Source of the DNA: Aquibium sp. ELW1220
Lineage (GTDB): Bacteria; Pseudomonadota; Alphaproteobacteria; Rhizobiales; Rhizobiaceae
Length of the DNA stretch: 59,169 bases
Assembly (NCBI RefSeq): GCF_030398385.1
Contig: NZ_JAOAOQ010000035.1
Span: 1-59,169, forward strand
Reading direction: 5' to 3'
Shown piece by piece: positions 1-9,270 of this stretch. The notes under the pieces are model-generated. The model made no database searches and was not told the origin of the DNA. It saw only the letters and a list, made by a program, of their open reading frames with translations. The translations under genes and the position numbers were made by a program. Numbering within the stretch: position 1 is the first letter of the stretch; the number at the start of each line of letters is the position of its first letter.

Positions 1-96
1 CATCCTGGCGCCACGGAACCGATGGCACCGAACAATCTGAAAGCGCTCGCCATAGCGCGGGTGAAACCGATAGTAGATCGTTGCCTCACCCTGATA
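1..96 (-). pseudogene. fragment of a mobile-element-associated protein (partial at window edge)
   Basis: Read on the minus strand, this edge segment gives a peptide containing YYRFHPRYGERFQIVRCHRF. It resembles short accessory proteins with an HP-x-YG motif that are carried next to integrase/IS genes in rhizobia. It runs off the left edge of the window and is joined abruptly to an IstB remnant on the other strand. It is a weak call based on one motif; it could be chance coding potential in GC-rich DNA. Confidence 0.25.
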
Positions 97-110
97 CTGG
101 GCAGTATGTG

Positions 111-531
111 ACTGGATCAACCGGCACGGGCAAGTCGCATCTGGCCATCGCGATCGCCCGCGCCTTCATACGCAGTGGCGCCCGCGGCCGGTTCTTCAAC
201 GTGGTCGATCTCGTCAATCGGCTCGAGACCGAGCACCGCTCCGGCAAGCAGGGACGCATCGCCGACTACCTGACCCGCCTCGACTTCGTCGTGCTCGACG
301 AACTGGGCTATCTCCCCTTCGCCCAAGGCCGGCGGCCAGTTCCTCTTCCACCTGATCATCCGGCTCTACGAACAGACCTCGATCATCGTCACCACCAATC
401 TCGCCTTCCGAGAATGGCCCGCTGTCATTGGCGACGCCAAGATGACCACCGCTCTGCTCGACCGGCTCAACCATCGCTGCGAGATCATCGGGAGCGGCAA
501 CGAATCCTGGCGCTTCAAGAACCGCGCCTGA
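111..531 (+). pseudogene. istB: IstB-like ATPase remnant (IS21 family helper protein), frameshifted
   Basis: IstB is the AAA+ helper ATPase of IS21-type transposition. The reading frame starts within the Walker A region (GTGKSHLAIAIARA), continues through the Walker B region ([12 protein letters not shown]), then shifts frame near position 327. In the second frame it continues with [21 protein letters not shown] and the typical C-terminus ([20 protein letters not shown] ... WRFKNRA), stopping at 529-531. The N-terminal domain before Walker A is absent, so the gene is both 5'-truncated and frameshifted. No IstA partner is adjacent. It is part of an IS graveyard that continues to about 1.2 kb. 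Confidence 0.8.
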
Positions 532-723
532 TTATCCCGTCCAACCGATCCGCGCCCGCCGAGCTGAGCAACCCGGACCAGCTCCGCCCGGCGAGCGCTG
601 AATGTCGCTCCCTACGAAGGGGTCCCCTTTTGGGCGCCTATCCAGAGTCTCGTTTCTGGTCTGACCCAAATCTGATGATTTTGCGTGCCCGACTCGCGCT
701 GCTTCACGAAGGGAACCAGCGTC

Positions 724-1137
724 ATGGCGAGCATACTACGTTTGCCGTCTCTGATCCCGGCCGGGCTGCTTGTCGAGAGTGCCGCCGAGGAGGAAGGGAT
801 GATGGTTGTTTCAGTACGGTCGGCTGCCGAGCGTCGGCTATGCCCGCTCTGCTGTCGCGGACGTGCCTATGCTGGTCGAGGCCCACGTCTGATCGACAGA
901 TTCCAGGCCATGATCCGGACGAAGTCCGCGGGCGACCTGGACGCTTGGATCACGGAGGCCAGCCAGAGCCTGGTCGTGTCTTTCGCCGGCGGCATCCTGC
1001 TCGACCGCGTAGCCGTCTCTGCCGCCATCAAGGAGCCGTGGTCCAACGGCCAGACCGAAGGGCAGATCACCAAGCTCAAGCTGGTGAAGCGCCAGATGCA
1101 CGGTCGCGGGAAGCTCGATCTCCTGCAAGCGAGTTGA
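724..1137 (+). pseudogene. ISL3-family transposase with large in-frame internal deletion
   Basis: The protein begins like an ISL3 transposase (MASILRLPSLIPAGLLVES, then a CPLC zinc-ribbon start). After about 60 residues it jumps directly to the ISL3 C-terminus (KSAGDLDAWI, EPWSNGQTEGQITKLKLVKR, GRGKLDLLQ). ISL3 transposases are normally about 400-550 residues; this frame encodes only 137. The whole catalytic core is missing, although the frame stays open across the junction near 890-900. The terminal sequence TGCGTCAGAGCCC at 1161-1173, just after the gene, looks like the element's end. It is a non-autonomous remnant, but a small fusion protein could still be made. Confidence 0.75.
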
Positions 1138-1160
1138 TCCGTGCCGCTTGATCAGAAGAC

Positions 1161-1173
1161 TGCGTCAGAGCCC
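1161..1173 (+). repeat. ISL3-type end sequence, copy 1
   Basis: TGCGTCAGAGCCC lies directly downstream of the ISL3 transposase remnant. The identical 13-mer recurs in the same orientation at 5397-5409, also after an ISL3 C-terminal fragment. The roughly 25 bases before each copy are also similar (GATC-GTGCCG- -TGA...), so both are probably right-hand ends of related ISL3 elements. Confidence 0.6.
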
Positions 1174-1249
1174 TTATTCCACGCCGGAACACACAGTCGG
1201 TTGAAGGGCACAAGAGCTCGCGAACGAGCCGCGACCAATTTGGGATGAC

Positions 1250-1849
1250 CTAATCGAGCGGGATCAGCACCAGCGTCAGACGCGGCTCTCCCGCGGGTTC
1301 CGGGGCAGTTCCAGCCTCGCTAACCGTGACACGGCCCTCGGTGACACCGGACATTCCTGAAATCGCGTCTGCCAGCGCCTTGGCACGCTCAGTTGCGCTG
1401 TTTCTGTCGTCTGCGCCCGTTATCACGATCGACACGCGATAGCCGGCCAATTCCTCGCGCGCCAGCAGCGCCGACAACTCACCGAGTTCGGCCCGGCGCG
1501 TTCGCTCGGGCGCTTCCCCGACAAGATAGGCGCTCATGTCGATGGAGGGCAGCGCCTTGATGCTGCGCGCCGTTGCGCCGCCACTTGCCGGCTGTGGCAT
1601 TCCGGGCTGGCGGTCAACGATACCGAGATTGACGACATTCTCGATCGACAGTTCCAGGCGCTTCTGCCCCTGGCGCGCGCAGGCGGACGGGTCGCCAAGG
1701 CAGGCCTCTAAACGCTGGGCGGGTGTCCGCGGCGCAATCGGAGAAACGCCAAAATCATCGAGGGACAGCGACGATTGACCGAGCGCCGTCGACGGGAACA
1801 AGCCCCATAACACCGCCACCAATCCACCAACCGCTATGCGTCCGCTCAT
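1250..1849 (-). CDS. exported protein with a weak OmpA-like C-terminus
   Basis: This is a 199-residue protein with a clear signal peptide (MSGRIAVGGLVAVLWGLFPS, cleavage near ALG-Q). It is therefore predicted to be periplasmic or outer-membrane associated. The C-terminal half (about residues 105-199) has the spacing of an OmpA-like domain: a 'SIDMSAYL' strand, a helix with ERTRRAELGELSALL, a YRVSIVITGAD strand and a helix with SATERAKALADAI. The peptidoglycan-contacting residues of classical OmpA domains are not obvious. It lies 146 bp downstream of a caspase-like gene on the same strand and may be co-transcribed. The function is not known; the OmpA link is inference from pattern alone. Confidence 0.65.
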   Translation of the reverse strand: MSGRIAVGGLVAVLWGLFPSTALGQSSLSLDDFGVSPIAPRTPAQRLEACLGDPSACARQGQKRLELSIENVVNLGIVDRQPGMPQPASGGATARSIKALPSIDMSAYLVGEAPERTRRAELGELSALLAREELAGYRVSIVITGADDRNSATERAKALADAISGMSGVTEGRVTVSEAGTAPEPAGEPRLTLVLIPLD

Positions 1850-1995
1850 CCTTCAGTCTTCTCCTACATGCCGTGCCTGCAGTTCGGCGCGGATCGGACG
1901 CCGTTAGCGCACGGCCCCTACCCTTCGGAAAGGCGACCATCTGAGCGCAATTCCAGTTCGCAGGCAAAGCCTGGAGCGCGCGATCCTGTACCCCT

Positions 1996-3249
1996 TCAAT
2001 CACGAATCTCATATGAGGTGAAGTGATACAGGACTGCTTGGCCTAGGCCGGTCTCAAACGCGCCCGAATATTCCTTCTGCTGCAGGCGGCGGTAAAGCGA
2101 CTGGACAAGCCGCAGCTTTGCCTCGGAGTCGAGCGCGCCGGACGACTCGCAGAAGAAGCCAATCTGGTGGGTCCCGCGTTCGTCGTCCTCCTGCACCACC
2201 AGGCCATAGCGTGAGCCGGGCGAAACCTCGAATCGGATGTTGCCGCCCGACAAACCATAGGTCCTAAAAAAGTGACTCGGAATCGGCGTCACTTGCCGCG
2301 ATGGCGATATGTCGAAAAATGCCGGATCGCAGCCGGATGGGACATCCGCAAAAAGGGCGACCTCGTCACCCGTCGTCACGGATGCGGGATAGGCGGAAAA
2401 GAGCGTCGGGTCCCGGTCGACCAGGGCGGGTTGGTGCGCCGAGCGAACGAAGTAGAACTCGCTTTGCATCTGGGACAGCTGTTGTGGACGCTGCCTTTCG
2501 CCGGTCTCCTCCATTACGTTCCGGGTGACGCGCTTCATCAGCACCGACACCTCGATGTCGGGGGTGGCGAGATGACGGTTGAGCGCGCGTGCATAGGGTG
2601 AATTGCCGTAGCCGCCGTCATAGGCGACCGAGCCCGGCAGCGTGGCATAGCTGATCAGCATGTCGCCGAGCGTGCGCACTACCGCCAGCCCCTGTAGCGC
2701 GCGCGCGCCTCGTCCGGCGGCAATGGCATCCTGGGCGAGCGCGTCGGCGAACGGATTGTTGCGGCAGGCGTCGAGGAAGATGAGGCTCAGAGGTGCCTCC
2801 TCGAGCGCGGAGAGCACCGACTCGAGGCTGATCGCCTCCCGCTCGATCGCGCGCTCGCTTTTGAGCCGCACGTCCACGGGCAGCAGGTAGTTGCGTCCTT
2901 CGTGCTGGATGCCGTGGCCGGCGTAGTAAAATAGGGCGGCCTCCAGAGACGGCGCGCGGTCGGCAAGCCGGTCGAGCGCATCGCCCATTTCGTCCTGGTC
3001 GAGGTCGTGCATAAGCTCGACCTCGAAGCCTACCTGCCTGAGCGCGGCGGCGAGTACGTCGGCGTCGTTGCGGGCATTGGGAAGCCGACCAGCCTGTTCA
3101 TAAGCGCTGTTTCCAATCACTAGGGCGAAGCGTGCCGCCTGCGCCTTCGCAGCAAGCGTCATCGCGGCAGCGATCATCACACAAAGCCAAAGCGATCGCC
3201 TCGCCCACATCCCGAAACCGGAACCGTGCACCCGGATCGATTCCCCCAT
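1996..3249 (-). CDS. caspase-like peptidase (C14 family), exported
   Basis: This protein of about 417 residues has a p20-type caspase domain directly after a signal peptide (WARRSLWLCVMIAAAMTLAA ... KAQA). Visible hallmarks are FALVIGNSAYE at the domain start, the catalytic His in FYYAGHGIQ and the catalytic Cys in IFLDACRNNPF. These are followed by LISYATLPGSVAYDG and NSPYARAL, usual in bacterial C14 proteins. The C-terminal ~170 residues are an uncharacterised, probably beta-rich domain. The start at 3249 was chosen for the purine-rich GGTGGAAG just upstream; 3210 and 3291 are alternatives. It is flanked by a ClpP-like exported protein upstream and an OmpA-like protein downstream, all on the minus strand. 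The substrate is unknown; export suggests action in the periplasm. Confidence 0.88.
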   Translation of the reverse strand: MGESIRVHGSGFGMWARRSLWLCVMIAAAMTLAAKAQAARFALVIGNSAYEQAGRLPNARNDADVLAAALRQVGFEVELMHDLDQDEMGDALDRLADRAPSLEAALFYYAGHGIQHEGRNYLLPVDVRLKSERAIEREAISLESVLSALEEAPLSLIFLDACRNNPFADALAQDAIAAGRGARALQGLAVVRTLGDMLISYATLPGSVAYDGGYGNSPYARALNRHLATPDIEVSVLMKRVTRNVMEETGERQRPQQLSQMQSEFYFVRSAHQPALVDRDPTLFSAYPASVTTGDEVALFADVPSGCDPAFFDISPSRQVTPIPSHFFRTYGLSGGNIRFEVSPGSRYGLVVQEDDERGTHQIGFFCESSGALDSEAKLRLVQSLYRRLQQKEYSGAFETGLGQAVLYHFTSYEIRD

Positions 3250-3912
3250 CTTCCACCCCCTGGAGTTTCGGCCAGCCGGCTCGGGACCCACATAGGTTGG
3301 AAGTTATCGCCCGGAGTCGCCATGCAAGGCAACCTGGTCATGCGGCGGACCCTGATCGCGAGTTCGTCTACCAGACGATGCGCCGTCGGGAGGTGCCGTT
3401 TGCAAGGGCATCTGGTTCGCATCGCATTCGTGCGCGCTTACGACCGGCAGCGTCAGGGCCGTCGATTTCACCGAGCATGTTCACTGCGATGTGGACGGCA
3501 TTTTCCTGCACCTGCGCGCTATCGCCGTGGCGTGCCTCGAAGAACGAATAGTTTCCTGATTGGACATCCTGCACCCCTGCGCGCAGCACTGCTATTCTGC
3601 ATCAAAGCCAATTTTTGCGGGGATGGTCCATGCCCGAGCGTTGCTGTTCGAGGGAACGTGTGCTCCAGCGTGCTGCCAGGGCAAGGCGAGGATCTTCAGG
3701 TCCAACTGTCCCCTCAGACCTACCGGTTGGAGGGGCGCTTCGAAGAAGAGGCATTCGAGCTCGTCGGTTCTGCGCCAACAAGGGCAAGCGGTGATTCGAG
3801 ATGACCGGCTACCCCCGCCACAGCAGCAATGCACGCCTCGCATTGCACCCGCAGGACTGATCGGAGGTCCGAAATTGGATCAGCCTTGGCTGGCACGGAG
3901 CCGCCGTGGGCC
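3250..3912. other. intergenic stretch, no gene seen
   Basis: This is 663 bases between the caspase-like gene and the ClpP-like gene. Short open frames exist in all six frames but none shows a recognisable domain, signal peptide or ribosome binding site. It presumably holds the promoter of the caspase gene. No terminator hairpin was recognised. Confidence 0.5.
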
Positions 3913-5268
3913 TCAATCGGATGCCACCAGGTACCGCGCGTAAGCCCATCCGCGCCGCCCGTCTTGCAATGTCACCTTCGCCCATCCGCGCGCGTTCAGT
4001 TCTCCGACGGCGACGGCAACGCCATGATCCATCCGCGCAATCACCGGCTCGTCGTTGCCAGGACCTTGCCGAAGGTTCAAGAAACCGGTGTCGAGCGACT
4101 CCACGACATGGGTTGCCTCAAAGCCGGCTGAAGGCGCCGCCGGCTCCCCAGTCCCTCCGGGAGAAAGAGCTACAAGCGGGGTCTCGGGTGCGTAGAGATA
4201 CCAGAGCGGCACCCAGAATGTATTGACCTCAATTTCAGGCAGGCGCCACCAATCCTGCGGATGTGAATCGTCCCATCGGTCATAGGTGATCAGCTTTATC
4301 TCAGCACCATTTGCCAGCCAATGGGAGAATACGTAGCTCTCTTCGAGATGGACGAGATCGAACGTGACCTCGCAACCTGTCGCCCTTGTGGCCGACCGTA
4401 CGTCATAGCCCCCGACGCGCCCGACGATCCGTCCGTTCTGGCTTTGCGTCGAAACTGTGCGGAAGAATGCCCGGTCTTCGTCGCTGAACTCCCCTTCGTT
4501 TCGGACACGCCGGTAAGATTCGATAGCTGTCGACTTCGGTACGCGGTAAACAAGTGGCCCACGGACTATGAATGCTGCATCGCACAGGTTAGCGATCTCC
4601 GCATCACCCACTCGCGCCGGCAGTCGTACCTGACTAAGATTGATGCCTCCGAGCACCGCGTCTGCCACGGTTTCTATTCGATACATGCTGTCGGCGGGCG
4701 TTTCGAGTATGCGCGCAAGAAGGTACTCGTTGAAGGCGCGCCATTCGCCCTCTTCTGTCAGGCTGGCGCGGAAATAGCGCTGGGCCGCGGTGAGTGCGAT
4801 GCGGAAGGCCGCGTCGACTTCCTCTCCGGAGTACTGCCTGTCGGTAGGCAGGTTCAGGCCCGGCGCATGAAAGCCGAGCGTCCCGCCCGGCTCCATCGAG
4901 TGTCCGGCATACGCATGGGCGATGCCCATCCCCAAGCCGGTTTCGATCCGCCCCGCCATAAAGGCTACCGCACAAGCCGACTCGCAGACCCAATCTGGCG
5001 GAATGCGAGTGGTAATGTTCTTCCGCGGGAGGAGCTCGAAGAGCTTCAAGCCCCCGGTCACGCTGCCACCGGGACTGTTCAGGCAAAGTGTGACCCCACC
5101 ATCGACCTCGGTGTCTATCCGTTCGACTTTCTCCGCGTCGGCGGTGGTGATATCGCCCACGAGTTCATAATCGCAACCAGGCAACGCCGAAGATTTCAGG
5201 GTCGCCGCAGACGCAGTGCCTGCGCAGAGCAATAACAGTAGCAGGACACAACCGCTTGTGAACTTCAT
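3913..5268 (-). CDS. exported ClpP-like (COG3904-type) protein with C-terminal SH3 domain
   Basis: The protein has 451 residues with an N-terminal signal peptide (MKFTSGCVLLLLLLCAGTAS). Residues about 40-200 form a ClpP/crotonase-like fold: LCLNSPGGSVTGGLKLFELL (the oxyanion-type SPGGS loop), then WVCESACAVAFMAG, where the SAC serine is the likely nucleophile, then AHAYAGHSMEPGGTLGFHAPG. This pattern is typical of periplasmic COG3904 proteins. Residues about 385-451 resemble a bacterial SH3 domain (FLNLRQGPGNDEPVIARMDH ... GWAKVTLQDGRRGWAYARYL), a module that usually binds cell wall or peptides. The start was placed at 5268 because the signal peptide begins there. It heads a three-gene group of exported proteins. 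Confidence 0.8.
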   Translation of the reverse strand: MKFTSGCVLLLLLLCAGTASAATLKSSALPGCDYELVGDITTADAEKVERIDTEVDGGVTLCLNSPGGSVTGGLKLFELLPRKNITTRIPPDWVCESACAVAFMAGRIETGLGMGIAHAYAGHSMEPGGTLGFHAPGLNLPTDRQYSGEEVDAAFRIALTAAQRYFRASLTEEGEWRAFNEYLLARILETPADSMYRIETVADAVLGGINLSQVRLPARVGDAEIANLCDAAFIVRGPLVYRVPKSTAIESYRRVRNEGEFSDEDRAFFRTVSTQSQNGRIVGRVGGYDVRSATRATGCEVTFDLVHLEESYVFSHWLANGAEIKLITYDRWDDSHPQDWWRLPEIEVNTFWVPLWYLYAPETPLVALSPGGTGEPAAPSAGFEATHVVESLDTGFLNLRQGPGNDEPVIARMDHGVAVAVGELNARGWAKVTLQDGRRGWAYARYLVASD

Positions 5269-5304
5269 CTCTGCACCCTGGTTCACTACCCCCACATAAT
5301 GGGT

Positions 5305-5396
5305 CGCCAGGATGAAGTTGTCGAGCAACAGATGTCCGGTTGCGGAATCTCGACCTCCTGCAACAAGGCTGATCGGTGCCGACTGACCATCGAGAT
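5305..5396 (+). pseudogene. degenerate ISL3 transposase C-terminus
   Basis: The plus strand carries an eroded copy of the ISL3 C-terminal coding end: a K-L-x-E-QQM-x-G segment, then NLDLLQ, a one-base frameshift, and RLIGAD followed by a stop at about 5388-5390. It matches the end of the ISL3 remnant at 724-1137 in order and spacing and is followed by the same 13-base end at 5397-5409. Short and diverged, but the co-occurrence of coding end and terminal sequence supports the call. Confidence 0.55.
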
Positions 5397-5409
5397 TGCG
5401 TCAGAGCCC
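5397..5409 (+). repeat. ISL3-type end sequence, copy 2
   Basis: Identical 13-mer to 1161-1173 in the same orientation. The two copies bracket the block of exported protease-like genes. Confidence 0.6.
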
Positions 5410-5414
5410 CGTTT

Positions 5415-5560
5415 CCGAGCCGATTGAGTAGCCAGGCGACGAGATCGGCCTTGGCCTCGGCGAGATCGCGGCGGTCGTAGAGCCAGCGCAGTTCCTGCAG
5501 GCAGTCGTCGCGATGTTTTTTGGGCAGGTAATCAAGCGCGTCCCGGAGGAAGTGAACCGC
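5415..5560 (-). pseudogene. IS256-family transposase fragment
   Basis: Minus-strand translation gives [20 protein letters not shown] and [20 protein letters not shown]. This is characteristic of the region before the last catalytic residue of IS256-family transposases of rhizobia. Only about 48 residues remain. The fragment is cut on one side at the ISL3 end (5409) and on the other near 5560, close to an IS3 remnant. Confidence 0.75.
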
Positions 5561-5606
5561 CCCGGGTTTGCCGGAGGCTCCAACTCCTGAGTAGGTGGAG
5601 CCATCA

Positions 5607-5866
5607 TGAGCAAGACAACGAACAAGTTTTCTCCGGAAGTGCGCCAGCGCGCCGGCGGCTGGCGCTGGATCACGAGCATGAACATCCGTCGCGGTGGGCG
5701 GCGATCTTTTCGATCTCAGCCAAGATCGGCTGCACGGGCCAGACGCTGAACGAGTGGGTGAAGAAGGCCGAGGTCGATGCCGGCAAGCGGGCCGGTGTGC
5801 CAACCGACATGGCCGCGAAGCTCAATGCCCTGGAACGGGAGAACCGGGAGCTTCGGCAGGCCGACG
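5607..5866 (+). pseudogene. IS3-family OrfA remnant, frameshifted
   Basis: It starts [16 protein letters not shown], the typical OrfA (IS3/IS407-like) helix-turn-helix N-terminus. It then shifts frame near 5650 and continues [40 protein letters not shown] and the leucine-zipper-like [15 protein letters not shown]. It ends where the neighbouring BCCT gene's downstream DNA begins; no OrfB is present. Non-functional remnant. Confidence 0.8.
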
Positions 5867-5974
5867 CGATGCCGCGCCGCATCCGGCGCTCAGCCTGTGC
5901 CGCGGGCAGGCCGCCGGGTTTAGTCAGTCTGTCGCTGGCGGCGTCGGACTTGGCACTGTATACCTCCGCGCTTA

Positions 5975-7591
5975 TCAGAACTCCGTCAGTTCGGGGCGTT
6001 TGCCGACCGTTACGTGGTCGATGTCCTCGAGGTGGAATCCCTTGATGAGAGATGGGATCATCATGAAGACGAGACAGAAGATGGGTAGCCCGACCACCGT
6101 GATGACCTGCTGAAGCGCGATAAGGCCGAGTTCGCCGGCCAGCACGATCAGCATCGCGGCGACCAGTCCTTCCGACACGCCCCAGAAGACGCGCTGGCGC
6201 ACCGGGCCGGGCTCTTCGGTTCCGGTGCACAGCATGTCGATGACCAGCGAGGCCGAATCCGACGAGGTCGCGAAAAAGATGGCGACGATGACGATGGCGA
6301 AGCCCTGCGTCAGCTGCACGAAGGGCAGGTTGTCGAAGAAGGCGAACATCGCAAGCGGCACGGACTCGGCCACCGCCCGGCTGATCGTGCCGGCGCTTTC
6401 GCCCAGGGCCTCGCGCGCCAGGCCGATGCCGTCGAACTGCATCGCCTGCCAGCCGAAGATGGCGAACCAGACCAGCGTGAAGAGCGACGGCGCGAAAAGC
6501 ACACCGAACACGAATTCTCGGATCGTGCGGCCCTTGGAGATGCGCGCCACGAAGATGCCGATGAAGGGCGACCAGGTGACGGTCCATGCCCAGTAGAACA
6601 CGGTCCAACCGCCCTGCCAGCCCCAGCCGTCGCCATCGGGGTCGTTGTTGGCCAGCATGTCGTTCCAGAAGGCCAGCCGGGGCAGGTTCGACAGATAGAT
6701 CCCGATCGTCTCCACGATGCCCCGCAACAGGAACAGCGTCGATCCTGCCACGAGCACGAAGAGCATCAGGGCGACCGCCAAGGCGATATTCAGGTTCGAG
6801 AGGAACTTCACGCCCTTGTCGAGCCCCGCCACGATCGAGATCACGGCCACGACCGTCAGCACGGCCAGGATCGCGACGGTCAGCGGGACGCTGTCGTCGA
6901 CGCCGAACAGCGCCGACAGGCCGGCCGCGATCTGCGAGGAACCCAGCCCAAGCGAGACGGCGACGCCGAACAGCGTCCCCAGCACTGCCGCGATGTCGAT
7001 GGCCTTGCCGACGGGGCCGTGGATGCCCTCCCGCAGCAGCGGGTAGAAAACGGAGCTGACGCGCACCGGCAGGTCGTAGCGATGGATGAAATAGGCAAAG
7101 GCGAGCCCCGGCAGCGTGACGATCGTCCAGGTGTGCAGGCCCAGATGATAGATCGAGACGGCCATCGCGTCGCGCGCCGCCTCCTGGCTGAAGGGCGCGA
7201 CGCCAGACAGCGGCGGCCGGGAGAAATGGCTGATCGGCTCAGCCACGCCCCAGAACATCAGAACCGTGCCGATACCGCCGGCAAACAGCATCGTGAACCA
7301 CGACAGATCGGAATAATCCGGGCGGCTGTCGCGCCCGCCCAGCCGGATATGGCCGTGCAGGCTGGAAGCCGCCCAGATCAGGAAGCCCAGCCAGACATTG
7401 ACGCCGAGGATGAAGAACCAGCCGAGATGCGTGACGATCCACGCCCGGCCGTCGGCGAAGGCACTTCCGATCGGACCGGGCGCGATGACCAGCGCGAGCA
7501 CGAACACCAGGGTAAGCCCGGCCGAGCCGAGGAAGATGAACGGGTCCGTGCGCAAACCCAGACGTCGGACGATTGTTTCCATATGTGCCAT
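5975..7591 (-). CDS. BCCT-family transporter (betaine/choline/carnitine type)
   Basis: This is a 538-residue integral inner-membrane protein with about twelve hydrophobic segments. Members of the family import quaternary-ammonium or related compatible solutes using Na+ or H+ gradients. The family signature is present: [20 protein letters not shown] in the first half and the tryptophan-rich [20 protein letters not shown] around residues 315-335. [17 protein letters not shown] and [15 protein letters not shown] follow towards the end. ATG at 7591 is preferred (MAHMETIV...); the frame is open for 66 more codons upstream, but those are arginine/alanine-rich shadow sequence. Substrate cannot be fixed from sequence. 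It lies downstream of a diguanylate cyclase gene with 285 bp between them, so co-transcription is uncertain. Confidence 0.9.
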   Translation of the reverse strand: MAHMETIVRRLGLRTDPFIFLGSAGLTLVFVLALVIAPGPIGSAFADGRAWIVTHLGWFFILGVNVWLGFLIWAASSLHGHIRLGGRDSRPDYSDLSWFTMLFAGGIGTVLMFWGVAEPISHFSRPPLSGVAPFSQEAARDAMAVSIYHLGLHTWTIVTLPGLAFAYFIHRYDLPVRVSSVFYPLLREGIHGPVGKAIDIAAVLGTLFGVAVSLGLGSSQIAAGLSALFGVDDSVPLTVAILAVLTVVAVISIVAGLDKGVKFLSNLNIALAVALMLFVLVAGSTLFLLRGIVETIGIYLSNLPRLAFWNDMLANNDPDGDGWGWQGGWTVFYWAWTVTWSPFIGIFVARISKGRTIREFVFGVLFAPSLFTLVWFAIFGWQAMQFDGIGLAREALGESAGTISRAVAESVPLAMFAFFDNLPFVQLTQGFAIVIVAIFFATSSDSASLVIDMLCTGTEEPGPVRQRVFWGVSEGLVAAMLIVLAGELGLIALQQVITVVGLPIFCLVFMMIPSLIKGFHLEDIDHVTVGKRPELTEF

Positions 7592-7876
7592 CCCCGCTTG
7601 GGTCAGCCGGCCGGCTGGCGCGCGCTTCCGCGCGAGTAACGCTGCTGGCGGAGAATCGTTCAGCGCGCGCCTTTCGCCCTTGCTGGCCGCCGCATTCACG
7701 CGCGCCACACCGGCATTTCCGCAGCCGGCGCGGGCCGAAGGGCACGAAGGCTCTCCGGGGCGTCGAGCCGGGGCCACACGACACGACACCTCAGGAACAT
7801 TCCCGGATGAGGCAGTACGCGCTCTTATGTTGATCGCCGGGTTGCAGACCTGCCTGTCCGCGCGGCTTCCGTGCGC

Positions 7877-8803
7877 CTACGATGCGCGCGCGTGGACCGG
7901 GCCGGTGATTGAAACCGGGGCAGTGGCGAAGCGGTTTCGGCCGTCATCCTTGGCGCGGTAAAGGGCCTGGTCCGCAAGCCGCACGAGGTCATCCGGATCT
8001 GCTGCGTTCCTCTTGCCGTGCGCGCAGGATATCCCGATGCTGAGCGTCACCCGACCGAACGGCGAGCGCGGGTGGGGGACCGCAAGCGAATGGATCGTCT
8101 CGAGCAGGCGGGCAGCGACAACCTCCGCGCCTTGTACGGAAGTGATCGGCAGGATGACGCAGAATTCTTCGCCTCCATAACGAGCTGCAAAGTCTCCCGG
8201 CCGCAGGACTTCACCCTTCAGGATTGATGCAACCCGTTTCAGGCAGTCGTCCCCCGCCTGATGGCCAAGATGGTCGTTGAGCATCTTGAAGTGGTCGATG
8301 TCGATCATCAGCAGTGACAGTGGATGACCCGCGCGCCGTGTGCGGCGGTATTCCGTTTCGAGGGTCTGATCGAAGGTACGCCGGTTGGCCAGTTCCGTCA
8401 GGCCATCCAGACTTGCCAATGCCATCAGCGACTGTTGCGCCTCATGCTGGACGGTTATGTCCCTGAGTGTCTCCACGACCCCCAACAGCTCTCCCGTTTC
8501 GGAGTGAATGGGGCCGGCGTCGATCGCAAGATAACGTCTTTCGCCGCGGTGCGGCATCACGCACCAGTTCTCGGCAGATAGCCCGGTGCGGTCCCGACCT
8601 AGCCTTTCGACCTGCTCGTAAAGAAGCTCGCCGGATTTCCTTTCAAGAACCAGGTCAGCCAGGCACGGCCGCGGCCCGCTGTAGAAACCGGACCAATGGT
8701 CCTTCGTCCCGATCACGGCAGATGCCTTTACGCCCGTAAGCTGCTCGCAGGCCCGGTTCCAGATGATGACGCGGCCGCCCGGGTCGAGCACGAACGTGGG
8801 CAC
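7877..8803 (-). CDS. PAS-GGDEF diguanylate cyclase
   Basis: The protein has 308 residues and probably makes the second messenger c-di-GMP from two GTP. Residues about 1-125 form a PAS sensor domain (FVLDPGGRVIIWNRACEQLT ... GELLGVVETLRDIT). Residues about 140-300 form a GGDEF domain with SLDGLTELANRRTFDQ, the active-site loop RYGGEEF and ALYRAKDDGRN near the end. An RPGD motif five residues before GGEEF fits the allosteric product-inhibition I-site (RxxD). It starts at GTG 8803, with a stop codon only three codons upstream. Several related proteins have more N-terminal sequence, so the gene may be 5'-truncated. No membrane segment; cytosolic. Confidence 0.85.
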   Translation of the reverse strand: MPTFVLDPGGRVIIWNRACEQLTGVKASAVIGTKDHWSGFYSGPRPCLADLVLERKSGELLYEQVERLGRDRTGLSAENWCVMPHRGERRYLAIDAGPIHSETGELLGVVETLRDITVQHEAQQSLMALASLDGLTELANRRTFDQTLETEYRRTRRAGHPLSLLMIDIDHFKMLNDHLGHQAGDDCLKRVASILKGEVLRPGDFAARYGGEEFCVILPITSVQGAEVVAARLLETIHSLAVPHPRSPFGRVTLSIGISCAHGKRNAADPDDLVRLADQALYRAKDDGRNRFATAPVSITGPVHARAS

Positions 8804-9270
8804 GACGAGGTATTAGATAAGCCGGACAGCGAAGGCGTGCTCCGCGCGCTTGCTGGGTGATCGCATTCTCGGACAGCCTCCCGACGCCAGCTCCTTGCAT
8901 GCTAGCTTCAGTTGTAGCGCCAACCACTAAAGTAACCGTTACTCCCCGACCCGGGCCTCTTCATCCTTGTCGATCGCGCAATTTGAGCGCGAGCGGCTCT
9001 CCGGGCGCACCCCGGGGGCCAGCCAGAGCCAAGAGTCGACCTCGCGGCCGGGTTTCGGAGGCCGTTGACTTCACAACCTAAACTGCGGAACGGGTGGGTC
9101 ACGGGCAGTGCCGATGACGACCCCGCGGGCGGTGCGCTGCGGGGAGATGACGCCGGCGACCGCTTTCAGGACACGCCCCCCGCAAGGACACGAACAGCCG
9201 ACGTCTCGGACCGGCCGGGATCACTTTTCTACGAGTTGCGAACGAAACGGAAACGGAGTTCATTCGGCCC
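8804..9270. other. intergenic region with a 13-bp inverted repeat
   Basis: 467 bases between the divergent cyclase and helicase genes, without a convincing coding region. An inverted repeat AGTAAC-C-GTTACT lies at 8931-8943 in a locally AT-richer patch and could be an operator or promoter element for either gene. No sigma-70 boxes are clear enough to call. Confidence 0.4.

Noticed and set aside
1996-5268. A caspase/gasdermin-type abortive-infection system
   Set aside because: Both protease-like proteins carry signal peptides and no gasdermin-like or sensor gene is present, so an intracellular defence system is not supported.
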